A stretch of DNA of 64,000 bases, from contig JACATO010000091.1 of NCBI GenBank assembly GCA_018389105.1, forward strand, positions 930,001-994,000, given 5' to 3'. This DNA is from Nautilus pompilius (lineage: Eukaryota > Mollusca > Cephalopoda > Nautilida > Nautilidae). The stretch's first letter is position 1; each line of letters starts with the position of its first letter. The notes beneath the pieces are model-generated. The model was not told the DNA's origin, did not search any database, and saw only the letters and a program-made list of their open reading frames with translations. A program made the translations under genes and the position numbers. This document shows positions 1 to 9,041 of this stretch, piece after piece.

Positions 1-164
1 TTAATTTTTGATTTGTTTAAGTAATAATGGAGTCTGCAAATACGTTTTACTTATTTTATATTATAGAAACTCGCATTGTATGTAGACTGTTCGCAATAGG
101 AGAGCAATGGCGTTGACTGCTCACCAACAGCATCCCACATAGATGTGCCTAATGGTTGATGTAG

Positions 165-247
165 CAAAAATTCCTACACTTTTAGATGTGAGAGAAAGCC
201 CATTTGGCTGGCTGGCTGGCTGCTGAAGAGAAGATAGCATGGCAGGG
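165..247 (-). mobile_element. Partial SINE-like repeat (family A) in an ITPA intron
   Basis: This lies in the ITPA intron that fills the left edge (1-360). A stretch reading TTTTAGATGTG, then CCATTTGGCTGGC, GAAGAGAAGA and TGGCAGGG follows the same order of words as the copy at 63036-63205, and more weakly the copies at 54775-54915 and 45166-45335. Only the body is visible, with no tRNA-like head. The call rests on eye alignment between copies. The (TGGC)n expansion inside it blurs the match. Confidence 0.4.
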
Positions 248-360
248 CCCCCCCCTCAACTGTAGCAGTCAAGATTTCTCCTATGGGTGGTAATTTTAAA
301 TATGTTTCATTAATTTAGAGAAAATGTATTGAATGAATGTTGATTTTTTTTTTTTGTCAG

Positions 361-1430
361 GTTGTTTATAAAAGCATTGACCTTCCAGAATGCCAAGGAG
401 ACTCAGATGAAATCTCAGTAGACAAATGTAAGGTTGCATTTAAAATTGTCAAGGGCCCAGTGATTGTAGAAGATACATGTTTATGTTTCAATGCTCTTTG
501 TGGTCTCCCTGGCCCTTATATAAAGTGGTTTTTGCAGAAAATTGGACCGGAAGGTAACTTTTAAAATCTTTTTTTTTGATTGGAAAGTATAACAGCAGCA
601 TTCGTATATATATATATATATTTATCTCCCTTTGACTCAGAAGTTTTGCTATTGTTGATGAAAGAGATAGTACCTTATTTTGCAGAAGAACCCTTAACCG
701 ACTGTCACTCTGACAATTTATTGTATTATTATTGTTTTCTGCTGTCATCCCTATTTTGTATTTAGCAGACTTTCTAGTTTATCGTGACAGAGCCAGGACT
801 CCCGCTAGCATTAAGGGCATGACAAACTATTCATAAATATTTTGAATGTTTTTTTTTTTTTTGTACATAGAATGATTGGTGGTGGTTGTACAGTTTATTT
901 TAATGAAGCCAATAGGGATGTGTTAATGGCAACATAAAATATAATTTTTGTTGTTGGTGTGCCCATTATCTCTTCTAAGAAACACTTTAAATTACTGAAA
1001 TCATTTACACTTTAAAAAAATATATATATTACGTGTTGGTCGGTTTAAAACATTAAGAATAATGTACAGTAGAAATTACTTGAATCTGCTGCCATATTTA
1101 ATTTCACATCTACTCTCCTAAATGACTCTTTCCTCTCCACCATCAGGTCTATACAAACTGCTAGAAGGATTTGAAGACAAAACAGCTGTGGCCAAAACTA
1201 TTCTGGCCTATTCTGCTGGAGGAGATGATCCGTCGATTCAGCTCTTTAAGGGAATCACACACGGCACTATTGTAGAACCCCGGGGGCCAAGGGACTTTGG
1301 CTGGGATCCTTGTTTCCTACCTGAAGGTCATTTTAAAACTTTTGCTGAGATGACTAAGGATGTGAAAAACAGCATCTCTCATAGGAATGAAGCATTTCAG
1401 ATGTTCAAGAACTTTATGGGAGGATATTGA
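361..1430 (+). CDS. ITPA: Inosine triphosphate pyrophosphatase, last two exons (5' part outside window)
   Basis: Exons are 361-553 and 1147-1430. ITPA is a cytosolic homodimeric Mg-dependent enzyme that hydrolyses ITP, dITP and XTP to the monophosphate plus pyrophosphate, clearing deaminated purines. Acceptor TTTTTGTCAG precedes 361 and donor GTAACT follows 553. The exon ends in phase 1 and the next supplies GT to make Gly. The translation carries the family signatures [34 protein letters not shown] and the C-terminal SHR loop that helps bind the base. The stop is TGA 1428-1430. About 158 residues are present. The human protein has 194, so roughly the first 35-40 lie left of the window. Intron 554-1146 shows a TA microsatellite near 608-622 and nothing else recognisable. 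The gene runs tail to tail with ZGLP1. Confidence 0.95.
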
Positions 1431-2755
1431 AGATAATGTTAACAGTTTCTGTAATTCAGACTTAGAAGACAACTTATCATACAGTTGAATAAATGAAATG
1501 TGTACTGCATTGGCCTATTTGTAATTTTCTTCCCTCTCAATAAATTCAGGCACAGACTCTAGGATGGATGAGAAGAATTTGAAAAACATTTGGATTATAC
1601 AAAAAAGAAAATCATCTCAGTTTGGACTAAATTTCATTTAAATCCCTATGATTCTGCACATTTTAAAGTCCATCTGTCCATCCATTTTTATTCCACTAAT
1701 GGCTATCCTAACATGTGGACTAATCTGATAATCACTGATATCAGATGTTTAGTTAATGCTGCCTCTCCACCACACAGTGCCAGCTGATCACAGAAAAGCA
1801 ACCAAACATTCAATGAATGTTGCTTCCTTTGATAACTTAACATTAATCCTTGGTAATAGTGATAAACGTTTCTATGAAAAAAAAACAAATTGCAGATAAT
1901 TGGGAATTCCATAAAAATTTACAGTAAATATTGTACTTTCTAGATTTTTCATACTATAAGAAAAATACCAACCTTAATTTATGTACAGTGAATAAACCAA
2001 ATTAGAATTGGTTTGAATTTGGATTTTTGTACTAAGCAAAATAGTAAAAATTTTAGTGCCCCTTGAGAATAACTATTTTAATGTTTGGTACCAATGCTAT
2101 GTACATTAAATATTTTTGTAGAAAAGGTGGCAACACAAGACTGACTGCGTGCAAATATTTCTGGTTGTAGCAAGTACAGCACTCAGATTTCTATTTATGA
2201 TGTGGGAGATCTGGCTTATTTTTGTTTTTAGAAAGAGGCAAGGGCTGCATCAATAGAGAATCTAGAATCTTAACTAAAGAAACCCAACTTTCAGCAACAA
2301 TAGTGTACTTCCAGGAGTAATCCATTCAAATTAAACAACTCTGTCTTTTAAAAATAAAATTTACTTGATTGTCATCCGTTATAAAAAATTAATTATGCTT
2401 GTTAAAAAAGGCAACTGCTAACATTACACTTAGAACTTTCAAGAGAATTATAATGTTGGTGTATAATCCATTTTACACCCAAAATTACTAGGAAGGAAAA
2501 AAAAAAAAATTTAACTGAACCTTGACTTTAAAAATAAAACAAATTTAAAATTTAGGCATATCAATTACATACATACATACATACTGTGGCAGGTCTCAAA
2601 CCTTTGTTATGTACAAACTGAACTTTGTTAGACTTAACTATTGGAGAATACATTGCTCCAAAATGGCCAAAGCAGCTGTTAACAGTTTTAAATATGGTGA
2701 GTTAGCCTTTATAAAGCAATAAAAAAAAAAAAATTGGACTAAGGATTTTTTTTTG
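1431..2755. other. Tail-to-tail interval between ITPA and ZGLP1
   Basis: This is AT-rich 3'-flanking sequence. Apart from the ITPA poly(A) signals it holds a short CATA repeat at 2567-2584 and poly(A) or poly(T) runs. No further exon could be supported on either strand. A clear ZGLP1 poly(A) signal close to its stop was not found. Confidence 0.6.
1488..1544 (+). terminator. Polyadenylation signals of ITPA
   Basis: Two AATAAA hexamers, at 1488-1493 and 1539-1544, lie 58 and 109 bases past the ITPA stop codon in AT-rich sequence. Either would give a very short 3' UTR. The motif is direct; which one is used cannot be told from sequence. Confidence 0.6.
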
Positions 2756-5700
2756 TTAGATTTTACCATTTTTGATAAAACCAAGTATAGCCCCACAGCG
2801 GAGACAATTAGGATATGTTTTGTCATCTTTCTTTGGGATGTGCCAACATCGGCTGCAGCGAACCCGATATTTCTTGTACCTGAAAGCATAAAACAAGTTT
2901 TTTTTTTCCAGCAAGCATCTATAAGGATGGAACATTATTGGTGTTGATTTATCATAAGGTCAACCATTACGTCTTGTATTTAATACCGGGATTAGAAAAA
3001 CAGGAGGAGAGAACTCATTTGGCTTCTATTTCTCCTGTACTTGTCAAGATTAAACCACAAGAAAACAATTGAAGGGGGGGTGTTTAAGTCACATTTTAAA
3101 CTTTGGATTATTGGCTGCTTTCCTTCATCTTCCCATCACCGTTTGGGTTTTCCGTACGAATGTAATATCCCAACAATTCGTGTAAAGAACGATAACATAG
3201 GAACTCGCCCCTATTTTCGATTCTAATCATGGTGAATTCTGAACTTTTTGTTCACGCTGTGCGTTTTCACAGTAATAGTGTATTAAAAAAAAAATACAAA
3301 CAAAAAAGTCCACCTTATACCACAGGCATTGCACAGAGGGGTCCCATCTTCCGCATCTCGCCACAAGGGAGTTTTCTTCGTGTTGCAAGATGCACAGACT
3401 TTCACTGGAAATAAAAACGAACAATAAATGGGCATCCCTTATTGTTGTGGACACCCGTCATCAATTTGGTCCACTTCCTCGAAAGGTCGCCAGTGCGTCC
3501 ATTTCACTATTTACCGCCCACATATAAAAGATAAAGTTTTACAATGTTCTTTTGTTTTGAAGAGTCACCCCTCCCCCCAACCAGTGCTAATAACACTTTC
3601 GCCGTCGGGTGTAGTCACCCCTCCCCCCCAGTTAATAACACTTTCGCCGTCGGGCGTAGTCCCCCCTCCCCCCAACCAGTGCTAATAACACTTTCGCCGT
3701 CGGGCGTAGTCACCCCTCCCCCCAACCAGTGCTAATAACACTTTCGCCGTCGGGCGTAGTCACCCCTCCCCCCAAGTAAATAACACTTTCGCCGTCGGGC
3801 GTAGTCACCCCTCCCCCCAAGTTAATAACACTTTCGCCGTCGGGCGTAGTCACCCCTCCCCCCAACCAGTGCTAATAACACTTTCGCCGCCGTCGGGCGT
3901 AGTCACCCCTCCCCCCAACCAGTGCTAATAACACTTTCGCCGTCGGGCGTAGTCACCCCTCCCCCCAACCAGTGCTAATAACACTTTCGCCGTCGGGCGT
4001 AGTCACCCCTCCCCCCAACCAGTGCTAATAACACTTTCGCCGTCGGGTGTAGTCACCTCCCCCCCCCCCAAGTTAATAACACTTTCGCCGCCGTCGGGCG
4101 TAGTCACCCCTCCCCCCAAGTTAATAACACTTTCGCCGTCGGGCGTAGTCACCCCCCCCCCAACCAGTGCTAATAACACTTTCGCCGTCGGGTGTAGTCA
4201 CCCCTCCCCCCAACCAGTGCTAATAACACTTTCGCGCCGTCGGGCGTAGTCACCCCTCCCCCCAACCAGTGCTAATAACACTTTCGCCGTCGGGCGTAGT
4301 CACCCCCCCCCCCCCCAAGTAAATAACACTTTCGCCGTCGGGTGTAGTCACCCCTCCCCCCAAGTTAATAACACTTTCGCCGTCGGGCGTAGTCACCCCT
4401 CCCCCCAACCAGTGTTAATAACACTTTCGCCGTCGGGCGTAGTCACCCCTCCCCCCCCAAACCAGTGTTAATAACACTTTCGCCGTCGGGCGTAGTCAAC
4501 CCCTCACCCCCTCCCCCCAAGTTAATAACACTTTCGCCGTCGGGCGTAGTCACCCCTCCCCCCAACCAGTGCTAATAACACTTTCGCCGTCGGGTGTAGT
4601 CACCCCTCCCCCCAAGTTAATAACACTTTCGCTTTCGCCGTCGGGCGTAGTCACACCCCCCCCCCAAGTTAATAACACTTTCGCGCCGTCGGGCGTAGTC
4701 ACCCCTCCCCCCAAGCAGTGCTAATAACACTTTCGCCGTCGGGTGTAGTCACCTCCCCCCCCCCCAAGCAGTGCTAATAACACTTTCGCGCCGTCGGGCG
4801 TAGTCACCCCTCCCCCAAAACTAGTGCTAATAACACTTTCGCCGTCGGGCGTAGTCACCCCTCCCCCCAAGTTAATAACACTTTCGCCGTCGGGTGTAGT
4901 CACCCCCCCAATCCAGTGTTAGTAACACTTTCGCCGTCGGGTGTAGTTACCTCCCCTTAGACCAAAACTGACCATGCCCGTCAACGAGTTACGACCCGAA
5001 CTATTTATCCGCGTTACAAAGTAACAGCGACCCACCTGGACTGGGGTAGAGCCCCGTGTCTCGCGCCAGCGCCGTCTCTTCTGCATCAGTGTCGCTGAAA
5101 GAATCCGAGGGGAAGTCCTCGCTGTCCCGTCGACGCTGCTGCCTCTTCGCCGACCTGGCGGTGCTTTAAACGAGACAAAGGCAAACACTTGACTTCGGAA
5201 CAAAACGGAAAGCTGCCAAAACAATGATGGAGAGGGAGGGAGAGATGCCGAAGAAGCCAGATCCCTCTGGAGACCCGATCTTCGCCCGACTTACTTGAAG
5301 AACGACTTCACCACCAGCTGACTTCCTCCATCACTCGTCAGCTTCGTCTGCAGGACGAAGGAGACCCCGCGGAAGTGGGGGTCGAATCGGGCCGCGCTTC
5401 TCCGGGGAGCCAGCGCCTTCCGACCCCTCCTCCTCCCCTCGGCTTCGGCGTCCAGCGACCGCGCCCAGCCCTCCTCGTCGCGGCTCCTCTTCCCAGGGCC
5501 CAGATCGCCCGCCCGCGGCCTCCAGGTCCGGTGCCGTTCCCTGGAACAGAACAACAACAACTCGCCTCGCTGAAGAAGTTCGTTTTAAGAGAGACCGGGG
5601 GGGGTGGGAAAAGGGCCGAAACCTTTCGCATCAAACATACATTTTCGAATATTTAATAAATAGACACGAAGGCGGCCGGGGCCCCGTACAGCCCCGGTAG

Positions 5701-5874
5701 GGACGGGGGTAATGGAAGGTAAGCCGGCCGGGTCGTACTTTCCTCGGTGCTCGGAATTGACTAATGGCCGCGGGGTCGGGGGTCGGGGAGAGAGAGACGG
5801 AGAGGTTTACCTTACAGCGTTGTCCCGTCTCCGACCGAGCCTGAGCGCGGTCGAGTCCCGGTTATCCGACTCAT
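2756..5874 (-). CDS. ZGLP1: Zinc finger GATA-like protein 1, five-exon model
   Basis: Exons on the minus strand: 5874-5816, 5540-5295, 5163-5036, 3404-3314 and 2879-2756. All phases join, giving 648 nt and 215 residues. Exon 4 encodes a type IV GATA finger, C-X2-C-X17-C-X2-C (CASC ... CNAC), with TPLWRDAEDGTPLCNACGIR. Splicing then gives YKKY and a second C-X2-C-X13-C-X2-C motif (CSRC ... CLRC), the ZGLP1 arrangement. Exon 2 carries the family block around FDPHFRGVSFVLQ. Donors GTAAGG, GTAAGT, GTGGGT and GTGGAC and their acceptors are all GT/AG. In mammals ZGLP1 is a nuclear regulator of germ-cell, especially oogenic, fate; that role here is inference. The start is the least certain part: ATG 5874 is the only ATG in its open stretch, its -3 context is weak, and a different first exon is possible. 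Intron 3 (3405-5035) is almost entirely a minisatellite. Confidence 0.87.
3563..4957. repeat. GC-rich minisatellite, 28 copies of a 45/50-bp unit
   Basis: This array sits inside ZGLP1 intron 3. I counted 28 copies of the core TAACACTTTCGCCG, each followed by TCGGGCGTAGTCACC or a close variant and a run of C. Two linkers occur: a long form with CCAGTGC (unit about 50 bp, 17 copies) and a short form with AAGTTAA or AAGTAAA (about 45 bp, 11 copies). Short units often come in pairs. The core holds a CGCC/GGCG hairpin. The ZGLP1 sense strand is rich in G runs. Open frames through the array are artefacts of the repeat. Confidence 0.95.
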
Positions 5875-6470
5875 CAGGCGTCTGCGAGACGTCGGGGGGG
5901 CGCTCGAATCTGACGCTCATCCCGTCCACCCCGGCGGAGAGGGAGACATCCACCCGACCAGTCAACGGCTCCCGACGCAGACGTCCGTTTTTCTCGGGAG
6001 CCCCTTAGCACGAGCTCCATGCTTTCCGCGCTTCCCACGCCCGCCTCCATTACCAACGCGAGCTGTGGGGGGTGGGGGGGGGGGACACGAAAATGAAGGT
6101 GTGCGAGTCGCCGGACTCCATTATTAAAAAAGGGTTTTATTCTCTCCCTCCCCCTAAATTATCACGAAACCCCCTTCCATTCCGTCGCAGTCTCTTCTCC
6201 GGACGACCGCAGTCCATCTTGTTCCTCGGGGTCGGAGACGCGAGTTCCGATGCCCGCAACCTTTCCGTAGATCGAAGGTGGGGGTGGGAGGGGACGTAGA
6301 AGAAATGTCGGGCCGGCGGCGGGACCGGAACTCTCCGGATCGCTGTCAGACCGTCAGGGGGAGTGTTTGTATGGCCTTGGTCGGTCAGTCGAGCCTAATT
6401 GCTATGTTGTATAGTAATCCAGCAATGGCGGAGACAGAGAACTCTCGACCTCTCTCATGACAAATATTTT
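4960..6470. promoter_or_regulatory. CpG-rich island covering the ZGLP1 5' end
   Basis: GC and CpG content are far above the AT-rich surroundings from about 4960 to 6470. The island covers ZGLP1 coding exons 1 to 3 and sequence upstream, so it probably contains the ZGLP1 promoter. No TATA box was evident. Island borders are judged by eye. Open frames on the plus strand here (for example 5375-5656 and 5712-6008) show no recognisable protein. Confidence 0.6.
5874..6050 (-). other. Possible upstream ORF ending in TGATG over the ZGLP1 start
   Basis: On the minus strand an ATG at 6050-6048 opens a frame of 58 residues. Its TGA stop (5876-5874) shares the A with the proposed ZGLP1 ATG (5874-5872), giving TGATG. 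If the transcript begins upstream of 6050, this layout would suit termination and reinitiation. The peptide resembles nothing I know and could be chance in GC-rich DNA. Confidence 0.3.
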
Positions 6471-6764
6471 ATAAATCGCGTTGAATTTTACTCCCACCAC
6501 ATGGAGCGTTTACTACTGATTAAAAAAAAATGCTTATTTTTTCCTCTCCAAATTTCAGACTAAAAACGGCCTTTCTACCAAAAAAAGACACCACCACCTT
6601 AACGCCCGAAGAAAATCCCGTTTCTATTAGCAACCAGGAAACCAGTTGTTTGTTGTTGTTGTTGTTGCCGTAGTGACATGGTGAACCTTGTTTCTGTTCT
6701 GTTCGTTTTGTTTTAATAAGTTTATTTAGCTTTATTTCTGCCACAATAATGTACGCTTCTACAG

Positions 6765-6808
6765 TGTGTGTGTGTGTGTGGGGGGGGTCTCTCTCTCTCT
6801 CTCTCTGT
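6765..6808. repeat. Compound microsatellite (GT)n-G7-(TC)n
   Basis: A GT run is followed by seven G and then a TC run on the plus strand. The minus-strand reading frames through it are artefacts. Confidence 0.9.
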
Positions 6809-6964
6809 ATCATATAAACTGGTGCAGTTGCCAGTCATTTTCGGCCAACCTTTTCTTATCAGAAATCTGAATGGCTGAGTTTTAATGATAATAGCGACAT
6901 CAAAGCAAATTATAAGAAGCAGGCATATATATATATATATATTACCGGCTGTCGTCTGCTTAAA

Positions 6965-7066
6965 ACGTCTAAAATAATGAGCGGAAGTTACCGAAGACAC
7001 CCGAGCATATATATATATATATATATACGTCTAAAATAATGAGCGGAAGTTACCGAAGACACCCGA
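6965..7066. repeat. 40-bp direct duplication separated by a TA repeat
   Basis: Positions 6965-7004 and 7027-7066 are identical over 40 bases, starting ACGTCTAAAATAATG and ending AGACACCCGA. The spacer is a 22-bp GCATATAT run, and a similar GCATATAT run lies just before the first copy (about 6924-6943). Each copy contains GCGGAAGT, an ETS-type core. The duplication looks recent because it carries no mismatch. Confidence 0.9.
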
Positions 7067-7240
7067 ATAGAAGGCTATTGAAGAAAACAAACAAACGGAC
7101 GGACGGAATCAGAAACAGGATTTTCTTCCGTTCGGGGCGGGGGGAAAGAAGAAGAAAACGGCGAAAAATGAAGTTAGTTTCGTTATAATCTGTTGTTTAG
7201 CGCTGCTGCAGGAACCACCGAAATGCTCTGCGCTACACAG

Positions 7241-7253
7241 GTTGCTAGGCAAC
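7241..7253. promoter_or_regulatory. Palindromic RFX-type X-box
   Basis: GTTGCTAGGCAAC has perfect GTTGC/GCAAC arms around TAG and fits the X-box bound by RFX factors (GTNRCC spacer RGYAAC) with one mismatch. It lies between the divergent ZGLP1 and UBE2U genes. RFX factors drive ciliary and spermatogenic programmes in animals. Function here is inferred from the motif only. Confidence 0.4.
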
Positions 7254-7830
7254 ACCGATGACCGTCAGTGTGTAGCTCACAGGTTGGCGGCGTCTGTCGT
7301 TCGTATGTAAAAGAATTTGTGTCTGATGCGCTTATTTCCGAATTTTCACCAATGAATATCCCGCTTAAAAACTAAAATAATAATAATAAAACAACAACAA
7401 CAACAGGCATCGTTGTTACTTATGGAGAGAAAAGATGTGATTCTTAGTAATATTTCAGCCACGGTAAACGGAGATGCTGTGCATTAACCCTCCCCCCCCC
7501 CCCCGCCGGCCGCCGTCGAGCGATCGAACCCCCGTTGTGTTTTATCCCTCAACTTGTCCCAGGATCTCGTGATTTCGGCTTCTACTGACTCGGTCCTAAG
7601 CCTCGGTGGTTGACAACTGGCGGGAGTCCCATCACCTCTCGGCCCATCGCTTCCGTAGCCAGCGAACACGCGCGCGCGCGGTGTTGGTCTTCGAGGGGAT
7701 CCAAGAGAAAAAACACGATCCCGCCATTACCCTGTGCGATTAATTACCGACCCACCCGTCCATTCCCCATTCTACAGTTATCAGTTAGCCTTCTTCCTAA
7801 ATCTACCTGTTGTATCTACCTGTCCCACCA

Positions 7831-8262
7831 ATCCACCCATCCATCCATCCATGCATCCATCCATCCACCCACCCACCCATCCATGCACCATTCACCCATC
7901 CATCCATGCATCCACCCACCCATCCATCCATTCACCCACCCATCCATGCATCCATCCATCCATCCATCCACCACCATCCATGCATCCACCCACCCATCCA
8001 CCCATCCATCCACCCATTCACCCACCCACCCATCCATCCACGCATCCACCCATCCATGCATCCACCCACCCATCCATCCATGCATCCACCCACCCATCCA
8101 CCCATCCACCCATTCACCCACCCATCCATCCATGCATCCACCCATCCATCCACCCATCCACCCATCCATGCATCCACCCACCCATCCATCCATGCATCCA
8201 CCCACCCATCCACCCATCCACCCATTCACCCACCCATTCACCCACCCACCCATTCACCCATA
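7831..8262. repeat. CAYC tetranucleotide block (CCAT/CCAC variants)
   Basis: About 430 bp built from CATC and CACC tetramers with interspersed CATG and CATT. Because the unit is 4 bp, all frames stay open and give His/Pro/Thr/Ser/Ile-rich peptides on the plus strand and Trp/Gly/Asp/Met-rich ones on the minus strand. None is a credible protein. Confidence 0.95.
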
Positions 8263-8605
8263 CCCGCCCAATACGGTAAAGCGCTGTTGCTAACTTGTTA
8301 AGACCCTGATACATCAGACTGGAGATTCTATGGAAAATCCCCCTTCCAGTCCATCTGTGCATAAAGCATTACATTTGTGGGGGGCTATCAGGTTTATAAT
8401 AGGGGAAGACCTAATAAATAAACCTACGGAGATGGCAGGTATTTGCTGAGATTCCACACCAGCCTCAACTTTGAATGACAAGAAATTTTTACAGTTTTTT
8501 TTATTTCAGTCCTGATCACAGTTGAGTAGTTACCCTGATTCTCCCTAAATCAAACTTTACAAAACATTTGCCACAACACTTTGGAGTCATTTGTTTTCAT
8601 CATCA

Positions 8606-8680
<75 letters not shown>

Positions 8681-8681
8681 T
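8606..8681. repeat. (TTA)n microsatellite
   Basis: About 25 uninterrupted TTA units follow a short CATCATCATT lead-in. The length suggests it varies between individuals. Confidence 0.97.
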
Positions 8682-9041
8682 CATAAGATAAGGACTCAAA
8701 ATCTTAAGTTTAAAACTACCAGATTTGTTTATTTAAAAAAAAAAATTATATTGTATACTATAAATTATATTTATAGTTTTCTTCTTAATAATCAAATAGT
8801 TTAGTTATTGCAAGGATCATAGCTTATGCTAGATTCCCCCAGGGAAGATAAATATTGATCAGATAAATTTTAAAATTGATTTATACTATCACCCTCAACT
8901 ACATTTGTGAGTATAATTTTTGGCATCACTTTGCTCCATTTGTAGGTCTTCAGAGAGATTACCATAATATAAATATTATTATTGTTGATGTTGTTGTTAT
9001 CGTATATATTTTTCATTTAAACCAGTAATTAAAAGAACAAG

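Larger units (their letters stand above)
5875..9041. other. Head-to-head interval between ZGLP1 and UBE2U
   Basis: This 3.2-kb stretch separates the two proposed start codons. It holds the distal CpG island, a GT/TC microsatellite, a 40-bp duplication, an RFX-type site, a second GC-rich patch near 7490-7700, a CAYC tetranucleotide block and an ATT array. UBE2U 5' untranslated exons may lie here but could not be placed. Confidence 0.6.

Noticed and set aside
3227-3454. 75-residue minus-strand ORF covering the ZGLP1 finger exon
   Set aside because: This is the wrong frame; the GATA finger is read one base over, as fixed by the splice phases on both sides.
3563-4957. CRISPR-like array of regularly spaced repeats
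   Set aside because: Units are contiguous tandem copies with conserved linkers and no unique spacers, within an animal intron.
5338-5656. Pro/Arg-rich ORFs on both strands overlapping ZGLP1 exon 2
   Set aside because: They are in the wrong frame relative to the conserved FDPHFRGVSF block and reflect CpG-rich composition.
7610-8301. Long His/Pro/Thr/Ile-rich ORFs on the plus strand and Trp/Gly-rich ORFs on the minus strand
   Set aside because: They are translations of a 4-bp CAYC repeat that is open in most frames; no unique sequence or splice context supports a gene.
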